NCBI GenBank assembly: GCA_950022655.1
Contig: OX465579.1
Span: forward strand, 138,703,118-138,767,117
Origin: Alentia gelatinosa
Lineage: Eukaryota > Annelida > Polychaeta > Phyllodocida > Polynoidae
Direction: 5' to 3'
Length of the DNA: 64,000 nt
In this document: positions 27,301 through 40,688 of the stretch, piece by piece
Position numbering within the stretch: the first letter of the stretch is position 1
How the letters are laid out: every line of letters begins with the position of its first letter
Notes under the pieces: generated by a model
Database searches by the model: none
What the model was told of the DNA's origin: nothing
What the model saw: the letters and a program-made list of their open reading frames with translations, nothing else
Translations under genes and position numbers: made by a program

Positions 27301-30300
27301 TCGTCCATCTTCCCTCCTTCTCTTCCACCCGTCTGTATCTTCCAGCCTTCAATTAAGGGATCACTTTCTTATATCGGTAGATCCAGATTTTCTTCTTACT
27401 TATACTCTATGCTCTAAAACCAAGATTTACTTACAGGGTTCAGGGATATGGTACACAGGAGTTATGATGCTAGAAACAGTTGACAGATTCCATGTTTTGA
27501 GGGATTTTTTTCACGTCTCTCGGTTTCACGGAGATCAGATTTTTTTTGTTTCTTTAAGTCTCACGTTTAAGTAACTCTCCTTGGTGCCAGATTCAGGAAA
27601 ATAGAATTGCCTTTGTTCCAATAATTCTCTGTTTCCTTGTCAAATCTATTCTTTCCTACGTACGTTTTAATTTAACACACCTTGTACTGTACTTATATGA
27701 TTTGAGTAAATCATTTTCAACGAGTTAATCTTTTCATATGTTTCTCTATCTTGAAATCTGTCATTACTTTATTGTTGCTTTGTTTCACATTAAAACACAA
27801 ATACATGCAAATGTGGGAACTGTTGTTAATGTATCGTTCAACAGTGCTGTAAAGATATTGAGAAATGCTTATATATACACAGTTGCATATCGTGTAACAT
27901 TGGATTCGTAATGATTTTCCAGTCGGGAACGTGCACTTGCCAGGCGCATATATCTGAATATTTGGGATAGTTAATTACCGCTCTAGTTTGTAACTGACAA
28001 CTGTCTGCCTCCGGTTGCCTTGCACAGCATTCTGGGTATGAACCTATTTGGTTGCAAGTTTTGCGAGAAGATGAAGAATGGACGGATAAAGTGCGGACGC
28101 AAGAACTTTGACACACTTCTCTGGGCCATAGTCACTGTATTTCAGGTAGTAACATCAATCAGGGTTTAATCCCTCACCTTGTGCATGAATGGAGATCATC
28201 GCAATCCGTAGAGCCCTGGCTGCCTGTTTGGTAGCCGTTAGTTTTGTTACACATGTGTAATTTAGTTTCAATTTTCCAAATCAGTTGAAATCCGTGTGGT
28301 GATATAGTATTTCCTAGTATTTTATTTCCCTAGAGTCACTAACTTAAGTGGCCATTTTCTAACCTTTTTTTCATATTTGTATCCGTTGTGTCAAAGTCGC
28401 GTATATCCTCCTTCGTGTGCTTTTGTTATAAAACCATTTTTAACCTCCTTAGTTTCATATGTGTGTTTCGTTGAACTGCTAGCTTCACGTTGACTGTTCT
28501 GACGTCATCATGACCCACGTGAATTTGTACGCGCCGACTCACTTCTCCTCAACTGTTTCCTCTCTGTTTCCTCAGTCATAACAGGACTCTGCCTGTCACT
28601 GGTGTCCCAGGGAATGATGCCCCCCTTCAACGTTGCCATGGATACGGCTCTCGGGGCGTCATTCCCGCTAACACTCACTGTAACCCTGCTTTTTGAAGCC
28701 TCGCCTACCGACTTATACTCCGATTCACTGCTTTTTCTGTCCCGTTAAAAGCAGAGTGTGTCATAACATGTGAACTACTCCCCAAGTAACAACAAGCGTT
28801 TTCCCCTCCCATATCTATGTGTATACTATACTATCTTTTCTTACAGATTTATAACCATCAGTGTCTTGTGTGTGTCTAAAGAGATAGGGGTTTGCTGCAG
28901 TCGATTGGCCACAATTGTAGTCATTTTCAGGCCTATGGTCGATGCACTCTGCTTGGGAGAGTCTTCTTGCCTTTAAATACTCACTGTTGACACCAAAACT
29001 GAAGTTTTTCCTTGTCTGTTCCTTCTGATCTTTGCCTTAGCCCACTACCTTCCTGGACTTCCCTTCACATCCAACCCTAGCCTAGCCTTCCCTTCACCAC
29101 ATCCTCACTATACCTTAGACTGCCCTGATAACCTGACAGCCAAGAGTTATAAACACCGGTCTGAAGTGGCCACACCGTCATTTCGACGTTTTCAGATTCC
29201 CTAATTATTTTTTTGGTTCACAGTAAGCGTCTCCAATATTCAGTTTCTGGTCAAAGTGTTGTTTTTGTTTGCATGTGCAGCGTTCTTGGCATGAATTTGT
29301 TTGGCGGTAAGTTCTGTGAGCAGGCAGATGGCACACCCTGTACGTGTGAAGACATACGCAATGCCACCATTGTCTGCAAATGTGACCGCAAGAACTTTGA
29401 CACCCTACTATGGTCACTCATTACCGTTTTCCAGGTAACTATAGGCCGTTTGGATTTTCTACTACTACATTCGAAATATTCCCTTTTTAATACCTTTCCA
29501 CCAGTTCAACTGATTGACGAGCACCATTTTTTTGTGTATGTAGCTGTTGATTTCTAAATTGTTGATTGGAGAAATATTATCTAGTGATTTCAGAGTGATT
29601 GAACAGATTGAAATCAAACACTGAGTAGCTGACGTTTAGTGAAATTTGCATTTGCAAAAATCCTAGGTATAGGAGCACTGTTTTGATTATGTAATTACCC
29701 GAGTAGATAATAGTGTTCAATCATTATCAGTTGTTTCTGGCCTGGTTTGCTAAATCAATAATTAGATGGACGCCGTATGAGACTGTACAGTATGATTTAA
29801 AGAAGAGATCTTACCAAGTTAGACCTAGATTTGTTCATAGAATGAGAAATGACGCCATGTTCATTGCTATCGTCATATCATATTCCTATTTCAGTGGGAA
29901 TGCATATGTGTTCTACCAAAGTCGTGCTTAAATGTGACTCTAGCAGACAGTAGCATCCCCAATATCGATGTGCATGCAATGATCCAGTTATCATTATGAG
30001 TGTAAAACCTATGGCCTGCCTCCCCATCCATATATACATATGTAATCTATGTGGTAAACCTTGATCTGCGTCAGACAATTGTCATCCTACTCACATACCG
30101 CCTAGGTTGAGAGTTCTACATTAATGTGATTCTTATCAAATCTTATCAATCTGCAAACTGTTGACCTGTCTATGATGTGCAGTATGCCGGTAAGTCAACC
30201 ATATGTACACGTGATATATGAGCCCTTAATCCGTAGTCTTTTGAGGAGGCCAGCCTCACACATTAGTTTGTTGACATCAGCAGTACCCCGCTTATCCCAT

Positions 30301-33300
30301 CCCCTACCACCCCTCTTCGCACACAACTGATCAATGAAGAACAGTTGTGAGAGCCAATGAGCTGCTCCCATGAACAATTAGCCTCTTTTGTAAAGTGACC
30401 TTGCGAGTGCCTTGCCAAAAAGAATTCAATATTGAGGACACCCGACATTGTGCATATTGTTGCCCCCGAGCAGAGGTAGATACAGCTGTACCCTATGAGA
30501 ATAAAATCTAAAGAAAGGGGGCACGCAGGCATTGCCAGGGTAGGGGTATTATCTTTTACCACATTTATTGGGTCTAAGTCATTTTTTATATAACAGCCAG
30601 ACGCGGCCAGGCCGTTCTTCCGTCTGGTCCCAGGTTGTCTGGGTACAAGTTGTAATTTTGAGAGTAATATTGACAGGGTGTTAATGTGTGTGTGAGGGAA
30701 GGGGGGGGGGGGGGTTAGGTGGTTGTCTAATTATGGACTTAGCGATAATTAGCTCTAGATGCAAATGTTGTTTAGTCTAAAACCTACGGGGGTCAAAGAA
30801 GCATATGATTGACTCGTTTGGGAGTATCCTCCTTCATAATACCCGTATAATCTCCCATGGGCTCCTTCTATAAAATACGTAGCCTCCATCGCTGTAGCGG
30901 CTTCCTCCAACGTAGTCCACCTAACCCTTAATCCATTCCCTGTGAAATAAGCCCAAAATCCACCAAGAGAGTTTCTTCGATCAGATACGGATGCTTGATA
31001 CAAACAGGAATCAGCACGATGGCTGATCATTGTTACGGACTCGGTGCTTGGCGAATAAACACAGCTGGGGACAGCTAACACGCACTACCATGACTAGGTA
31101 GACATTGAGGGGTGAGACATGAAGGAAGGCAGGCTGGATGTTAGGCAGTCGGGGTGGTATGCAATTGGGGTTGTGGGCTATTGGGGAAATAGCGATCATG
31201 GCGGTAAGAATTCGGGTGTTAGGCAATTATGGCATTGGCACTGGGTGTGGTAGGCAATTTGAAAGGTAGCCATAATTAGTGGTTGTAATGTATCAAAAAG
31301 GTAAGCAATCTTAGGCTAGGGACCTTTTGATGTAGAAGCAAATGAGGAATACATGACGTTTTGTAGGTAACTGCAGAGGATATCGATATAAATAGTGTGG
31401 GGGAGGGGTTGCTGACAGAATTGAAGTGAGACTTAGTTGGAAGGGTACGCTATGATAAGCCTCATATTGAACACCAGGACAAGGAAGCAATTACGACATG
31501 GATGAATTGAGTCTTGCATGAAATGATAGAAAAGAAAGGAGAGGGACATCTATATAGAATAATAGACAAAGCTGGACTCCCAACTGACCCTAATGGCATT
31601 TATAACATTGCTGCAAGCTGCTTCTTAGTGCTTATTATTCCTCTGGGGATGTTGTCAACGCCTGTGGTGGGATGGGTGAGAGGAAGGTGTAGAGGATGGA
31701 GGGATGTAAAGGGAGCAGGGATAGACGGTGGGGGACTACTTGGGGTACCTCCTCGGTGATGCTGAGCATTGACATTGAAAGCCGTAATAAGGGACCTGCT
31801 CCGCGAAGCTTCATGAGTAATCAAGTCATCCGCACTGGTACCCAGCTTTTCTGAGTGACAGCCGGTCGGGATTCGAGCCCTCTAGCCGGGGAACAGCGGA
31901 CTGACAACCGCCAGGTGCTCACAATGAGGCAAGAGAGGGGGGAGGCTGGGGGGAGGTTACATAGCATGGCAACCAACCTCATGGCGTCCATACCTCTGCA
32001 GGGGTATTCAGAATAGATGAGAACAATGACTGCAGACTTGTGGCTAAAAGCCTTCGGAATCACCGACGATATCAACACCCACATAATAGAATCTTAAGGA
32101 GTATGGGTCGTGGGTGGGGATAAATAACGACTCCGATACATCACGAGATAGAAGTTGATCGTAATTCCTGCTTTCGTGGTTCAATTAGGAAGGGTCTTAC
32201 AAAGGCATACTGCACATTGTAAAATACTTTTATCTCAGCTTCTGAGAGAGCCAGAAGGATACCTTTCTGCTCAATGTTTACATTTGTATTTACATATGTA
32301 ATACATAGAGATGTATATTATATTCCCCATAAAGTATTTGTTGTTTTAGTTTACAGTACAAAAATTGTTTTAAAGGATGATGGGTCACAACATTGATTTG
32401 TTTGTGGTCATTCCCACAAAGAAATATACATAAATGTACCCAAGTAATGTATATATATATATCATATATACAGTATATACATAATATATATATATGTACA
32501 ATGTATATGTTATGTAAACATATATGTTATATGTATACATATTTCATCTCTTCTAGCCTCTGAAACAATTATTCCCTGCAGATTCTCAATATCCAAGAAT
32601 CATACCTGTTCTTTTACATTGATTAGCATCTATCAATGATCATGTATCAGTGATTGGTTTTTATCATGTATCGGTTACTGCAATTATACTATCATATCCA
32701 GGCGCACTGCGGTTTGACTGGATACTTTGTTGACTATCATGACTGACAAGTGTCTCATATTTTAGATCCTCACTCAGGAGGACTGGAATGAAGTACTCTA
32801 TAACGGCATGCACAAGACGTCGGCCTGGGCAGCGCTGTACTTTATCGCCCTGATGACGTTCGGGAACTATGTACTGTTCAACCTGCTCGTGGCCATTCTA
32901 GTGGAGGGATTCTCCACAGAGGTGAGCAACTATGAGTGATTTTATCATATTGAAACCAGTTTTGAATCATCAGATGCATACTACTGTTTCCTCCCCAAAT
33001 TGATCCTATCCTTAGCCCTACCACTTGGATAACCAGAGGCACTTCCACAGCGGGGGCGTACGGTGCCTCGAAGGATCCCTACGAAGGGGGCAAAATATGC
33101 CCCCAAACATTTGCAGGAATAATCGTCAAATCTGGACAATGATATTTCTTGGCTTAGGAAAGGTATTACTATTGTAGTAGATGAATAAAAGATTCGTAGA
33201 CAACAATAGTCTCGTCCTGACATGGAATTGTGCCTGCGGGAGCGGCTTGATGAGATACCGATTTGAAAGGGTTAAGGAATAATTTTGCTTTTATACACAG

Positions 33301-36300
33301 TGCCCCGGACTGCCTTACTTACATACTAGTACACCTTACTATCTTCGTTTTTAAGTGCCTTAATTTTGATCTATTCATAGTGTTTTATACTATGATTTTA
33401 CACTGTGCGACGGGGCTACTTGGATTATCAGTTCAGGGATGGTCTTTGTTCAGGAAGGGGATTTGTCTTTGATCGGCGCTAAATGCATTCCTGGCAAGGT
33501 GACAGAGCCATGGATCGCGTTAAGCGCGAGTGAGTGGCTCAACACGGAGCAGCTCGTCAAGGAACCACTCACATCGAGACATCAAAGCCAGATGCTCACA
33601 ACTAATCCTCGACCTTATTGGGTTTCATCAATTTAAAAATCGCAAACTGGATAAGGGAAGCATGCAGGGCACAATACCTTTCAATCTCTAATTATTTATC
33701 AATTTTGAATTTCTGATGGTGATGGAACCTTATTGACCACCTGTTTGTTTATATATTCTGAGAGTATTCTGGCGGTTACAGGCACAGTCAAGATTTTCAT
33801 TCTGTTGGCCGATGGGCCACAGCGCATTCCATAGCCTACCAGTAATTCAGACCATCCGAGAATTAACTCAATTATTGGTCCTAATGGAATTAATATTCAG
33901 CGAATTATGCTGCGTTTTGAAACGATAATCTTTGTGATGGATATCAATTATATCTGAAATCCGTGTGAAAGTTTTAGGTTGTTTTTCGTCCAATTTTCGG
34001 GCCTTGTTGTTGAAAAATGACACGATGCGTGATTCTGAAAATCTTTAGCCTTTTCCTGAACACTTTGACCACTTATTTTGTTTGTTGTTATTGGCGGTCA
34101 GTGGCCCCTTCTTATAAATTTGACACATGACAGATCTTTGACCATATGACACCAGGATGGCTCCTACGTTTTTCTTATTAAGGTCACATTTCTCATGGAG
34201 ACTGATTTCAAGAGCGATACGGTCTCATGGCGTACATTTGTCGCAGGGCGCAGGTGGCAACACCATTGACATATTTCTCTTTGTGGAAACCCAAATTGCA
34301 GCATTTATCGCTGCAATTATCTTTGGAGTAATTGCTGGAGTAAGAAAAAATATGTTGATGCCCGCCACATTATAAAACCCTACTAAATTGCTGGCGTCAA
34401 GTAATTGGAACATTTGCGCGTTTTCAAGTTTGCGCTCAATTTATCCAATGCATATCATCTGGTATTCACCTTTCTGAGGTTTCTTACGATTCTAATTGTT
34501 AAATGCAGAACATCGCAAGTGGGCGGTAAACTTGAATAATATGAATATTATTTGTGTTTATCAAAAGACCAATTATTTAAAGGACGACTAGAATGATTAT
34601 AAACAAAGGGAAAGAACACCCTCTTGGTTCAAGGACAAGGACCTTCTAACATTGGGTTAAGTACCTTACGATCTTAGCAAGAAATATCGCATCAAATTGA
34701 ATCGCATATGAAGTAGAGGCCTTCATGCTAGCGAGATGAATAGAGACATTAATAGATAAGATGATACTATAGGAGATATTCTCCTAGGCACTGCCCTTCA
34801 TATGGTGATTCAGAAGATTGTGCTTATGGAAAGACTGATATGCATGAATGGGGTGCATTACAGTGATGGTAGCGAACAATCGAATTCTCAATCCTGAAAC
34901 TAGAGTTAAAATCATGGGTAGATGTATATTAATCTGGAAGAATAGGTCTAATTCATATTGGATAATCGGATGTGTGGATAATTCCCACTTACACAGGTCC
35001 TACCAGACCTACCCTTCATCCCGTAACCATAGAAAACACCCAAATGCCTTCATATCCAGTTAGAACTGCCTGTGTCCCTCACTCATATGCCAGTGCGCAG
35101 GCGCATCGCATGGAGTGAAGCGCCCTCTGGGTGCTGTACGATGATACATCGCCGGCGCCGTTTATGACAGGGATTGACATCACTTCCGGTTTCCGCCCAT
35201 TTCGGCGGCTGGTCCTCCAGAGACTAAATCTTCCCTGACAGGCTAAGACTGTTTTTACCCTCTGTTGGACCCATCAGGACGACCGTAAATTGTCTCTCTG
35301 AGAATTTCCTTCCTACGATGTTGCGTTATTTAGCATTTATATGCTGGATCTGTTCGTATTAGCTAAAGAGATAATTCAAATAGATAGTTAGAAGATCTAT
35401 TTATGTTTCTGACGTCTTATTTTGATTCAATGTAATATATCGTATCACATTACATGACATAATGAATTCGAAATTACACTCCTGTAAATATTTGTTTATA
35501 GACTAATATTTGTTCTCATCGGAAATGTTAAACATCTCTTGCAGGTTTGTGTACATAGCATGTATGTAATGTAGGTAGTCATTCTTCTTAAGATTCCCGG
35601 GTAATGAGCCCAGGCGATAAATTTAACATTTGCTTCCTAGCGTGGGATACAACTGCATGTATCATAATAGCTATGAAGGGTAAGACTACACCACCATCAT
35701 CATCTAGTACTGGCACACCACCTCAACTATCCCACAATATGACCGTTAGTCATTAGAGTGTATACTATCTCCCTAACAGGAGACCAGCCTCTGTAGTGAA
35801 CGTAGGTATATAATGGCGTCTCTAAACCGCTAAATAGTCTCTGAATAAACTTGGTTGCCCCCTCTTTAAAGGATGATGATAAGAAGAAAAGCAAAGATGA
35901 CGGAGCGCCAGAAGCTGAAAGTGGCGAGGAGGAGAATGCTGGTAAAGTGGACGCGGAATCTAACCCAGATGAGCCCACTCAGGTAGCGCCCCTGACGACT
36001 CCGTGATGCACTGACCTTCTCTTATCGCTAGATGTTCTACCAATACTTGGTGTGTTAAGGCTATTCGGCTTGGTGGTAGGCCTCACAATCCTCCTGCCAG
36101 TACAACCCCAACTGATCCACATGTACCTACGAGCCCAGTATGTAAAAAGGAAATACTAGATTAAAGTCCCTATCATCTTCATTTAGATCTTTCTGCTCTC
36201 CATGAAAATTATACAAAGAAGGATCATGGCTGAGATCTGAGCATTTCGGTTTTTTCTCTTGCTTCCTGACTATTATATTTTTCAAATTTCTCTCGCTTGC

Positions 36301-39300
36301 AAATGAAGGAAAAAGAAATCAAATTCTCTCGTCTAAGCAGGATGGTTAGAGGAGGCATGTTCCTTAGATCTCTGAAGCCCTCCCCTATACCTGGACATCT
36401 ACTACTACTATCACTACTACTATTACTACAACCCTTGTCTGTATCTAGATCTCGTAGCATTCTCTTGTCTATAGATCTTCGTCCTCCGTACGAACACTAC
36501 TCTTTACATGTGGAGTGGTAGGTGGTAGAACACGGGTAGGCTTGCCTGCAGTAGCTGGTACGAACATCTGACACATTCAGACACCGTCAGCGCATGGTGT
36601 GGGCGTACAACTTCAAAATCCCCTCTAGTTGCTCAGTTCACTCACGCTTCATTAAGCACAGACGGAAGACAACTCATTATCGCTCGCACAACCGTCTAAC
36701 AGGGTTTCTACTCCTCATGCTTTGCCCCGAGCAGATGCTGGGACACTCGTGTGTGTGTGTGTGATATTTAACTAGATTTCCACATTGTTTCTGTTTACAG
36801 GAGGAAAAAGTTAGAGAAACTGTCATGCAGATCTCCTTGGTGGCGTTTGGTGTCTCAGCAATCAACACCGAATCTGATGTGTGTAATGTTACGTGTGACT
36901 TAACAACGCACTCTGTTTCTATTCATACATACACAAAACACAATCTGCTTCTTACTTTTGTTTTGCTTCATTAATTAACTATTGACATTAATTTGCTTAT
37001 CGTAAACTGTAGTCGGATGAGCGAAAGCTTCAAAGTCAATGTTTATTCAATCTAGTGAATGGAGGAATACTTTAGAATATGGCATGATTAACGAATCATA
37101 TATCTGGTTGGGAATAGGCAATATATCATGCTTTATACGAATTAGAGATTGCTATTGCTAAAATATATTAAAGAATAGGATGCTTACTTAAAAAGTTCAG
37201 TTTATATAAAATACGTTTGAGTAACTCTACAAATTAATAGACTAGCAGTAACCGGAGGGGCTAAGGTTCTTTACTTGAAAGATCAACTAAATTTTTATAT
37301 TACTTTAATATATTGCTTATCGATATATTCTGTGATAAGACAATTAAAAGATGTATGAGGGTAAGCATAACATAATTTGAATAGCCCTTAGTATACAAGC
37401 TTAATTGGAATAATAGGGGGAATTATTTGAAGAACAAATCATGGCTTTATGTTAGGTGTTACTTTATCAATTATATTTATTTCATCTGAAGGTGTAATTG
37501 TGAGACAGTTCTCTCAGTAATTAATTCTAAGATCCAGTCCTAACGTTGGTAAATAGGATAGATACTTCTTCGATTAGGTTTCTAGCTTCTTAGTTAGTAG
37601 CCCTTATATTTATAGGTATGATTATTGATAAATATATTATTTGAAAAGCATACAAATAAATCACCAAAATACAATAAAGTAAGATAGTTCTGTTCTCATT
37701 GCATGTATGCATGTTGTTCTGCTTTCCGATCAGGATAAGGAAAAAGAGGCAAGAGATTTAAAAGCTTTGGAGCTTGCTGACAAGCTTGAAAAGGCATTGA
37801 TGGAAAATCCAAAGGACAATGATGAGGTAATTGGGTAGTATTCTGACGTCAGCGTATTCACTTTGCTACCACAGCTGCCCAACTTGATTTAGAACCACCA
37901 CTCCTTGGAGATTCACATGACGAATGGTCTTAGACGTTTACCATCAATTCTGTAAATGTTGTGCAGTTTCCCTTTCAGAGTTAGTCCTCTGGCACGTTAG
38001 TTGGGGTGATTATATATAAGGTGCCCGCTTGATGTTGTATCCGTATATAAGGTGATGATCAGATGCTCAATCCTCCCCACCTGTATCGGTGAATATCAAT
38101 GAGGATCTTTGTTTTGTCTTTAGAATGACTAAAACTGTTGCTCAGGACTTAATCATCTACTGACTCTTAGCAAGGGACATAACTTTGAGCCAATTCGTGA
38201 TATATGCGGTGATGAGTAGAACGTTTTCTTTCAGGAATAAACACAAGTATTACGACCCATAATCTCCTTTTCATATACTTCCGAGCTATTTTTTAACTTG
38301 GATGAGGTTGAAAATGTTTAATGTTTTTCATTATCTGGATCATTTCATTGGTGTAGATGGTCTACAGAATTGAACAAAGAAACGTCAACATTGAAAACTA
38401 CAAATGCTTTAGTTAATTTCAATTTTCTTTTAAACTTATTATGCCACCTAGTGGTGAAGGTCACTTTGGTACTACACACAGAAAACTCTGGTCATGTAAT
38501 AACCGGTGATCTTGTTTCCCAGGGAGAGGACCAAAAGAAGCGAGAAGAACAAGAGAAGGAAAAGGAAAAGGAGAAGCTTGCAGAAGCTGCCGCATTAGAA
38601 GCTAAAAAATTGGAGAAGGACACCAACAAGCATATGATGAAACAAAAATCAGTTAAGATCAACGAAGACATCTGTCGCTGCGAAAATGAGGACCCAAACG
38701 ATGTGAAGAACAACAAAGAAAAAGGTGGGTAACACTTGCAAAGGTTTTCTCTTACGTCTGTGTCTGGAGGGGTTTAGGTTGAAGTGGTCACTGCACTCTT
38801 CCCGTCAAGTTACCCGGGCAATTTGCCTTAATACTCCAATTACCAGAGGAAAGATTAGCTTTCAGATATTCCCTGTAGTCATGAGAATAGTGTGTAAGGT
38901 TTAAAAGTTGGAATATAATTTCTCTTTTAGTAAAAGACTTGTTTTGTACACTGCTAGATGCCGACAAATATTTTTAGCTTCTAACTGATAACGATTTATT
39001 GAATTCACATCTGCTCTAGATTTGTGGGATATAGACTTGGGGATACCTGAGACGTCCATTCCAAGAAACTTATTTTAAGAAGCAGTCCCTTATGTATGTG
39101 AAATAATCAAACCATTAGTTCTGTGAGAGGCAACTGCACACTGACAGAAGCCTAATCTTTGACCAATTCAATTAGTAGTTCCTTCGGTTCGTTCAAAGTT
39201 GGATTGTATAGGGGAAGGAAACGTTATTAGGTCGATGACAAGGCTATGCCATGTTGTGAGGAACCCTCCAGATAGAAAAGTAAAGGAAATAATTTGTAAT

Positions 39301-40622
39301 CAATTATTCATTATATGGATACAAAATATGCCACTCTTTTCAAAAGAAGCCAATCCTATATATAGGTCATTATCCTCTTCTATAGTAAAAATGCTTTACG
39401 GGTACGATTGTTCATGTTTTGATAATGGGTATGATATGGCAAATATATATGAGATGTACGTCCCCTCTATATGTCATATTGTTTGCGCCTAAATACCAAC
39501 AATACTATAGGATTTTAGGGAATGACTCATACTAGCTCATAGCAGAACCTGATAGAATTAATCTATATTTATTAACTTTTAAAACGCGAAAACCCGAATT
39601 TACGGCCACTTTGGTTCTAGCAAAGTGTACACTCCAAAAGATGGATTAATGCACCGTCAATGTCAATGAATGCAGAAAATAATCGTTGAGTATCACTCAA
39701 GACAGAAAGCAACCTTTCTAGGAATATGCTAGACTGAAGATTTCGACAATAAAGAATGCTACAAGGGCTACTTGCATGGGATTATGGAGGAAGTAATGTT
39801 GTGGTTAACCAGGCATTATGTGGATACAAAAGGTGCCACTGTTGCACCTTTTTCATGCTAGACCACAACAAACTATCCTCTAGAGCGTGTCAGTCATATG
39901 CCGTGAAATTAGTTTTAGGAGTCATAACCCTGCTTAGAAATACACATTGCTATATACCTGTGTGCGAATGTTTTACTCACCGGTACAGAATCCGTTCCGT
40001 ACCGAGTGACGAAAGAATATTCATACGTCCTTCCGTACCAGGTGACCACTGAAATTCTCATATAGGAAAATATACATAAGCGCTTTAATCAACTATAGGT
40101 ATAAAATAATAAGCAGACATAGTGAGTGTGCCTGAATTCCGTCTGTTGCTCGATGTTTTGGACGGAAATGTGTTCACCTCATTCTTCTAACTTGAAAAAT
40201 ATTTATGACCAAAACATTTCGGAACAGATTTCATTAAGGCATACCGCCTTGAATCGTCACTGTCCAGTATGATAACTCAAGTGTAGTATAATCAGCTTAA
40301 AACACCCACTATAGAATTAGAAGCTCACTACTGGAGGTACGAATGCTTTCATTCAAAGTTCAGATGAGAAGATGGTACTACCTGATTAATATATGCAACC
40401 GTTTTCCACTCCACGATGTGAACAGGACTGCCTCGATATACTTGAGTGTCGGGCAAATATGTCAGCAAGTGATTCCTAACAAAATCATATTAGAATTGTC
40501 TGTTAATGTGAAATTTACATTGAGATTCACCTTCGGCTCTATTTATATCTTTATCCTGGTGATTATCCCTCTTAGTGCCTAGTTAGAATTGCACATTTTG
40601 ATCAAAGAAATGAGTTCGATCA

Positions 40623-40688
<66 letters not shown>

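Noticed and set aside
31868..31913. A functional tRNA gene on the minus strand
   Set aside because: A- and B-box-like motifs exist but there is no pairing acceptor stem or proper anticodon arm; a SINE relic fits better.
34157..34375. Hydrophobic 72-codon open frame after domain II S6
   Set aside because: It looks membrane-like, but does not match Cav3 or another family and has no splice sites in suitable phase.
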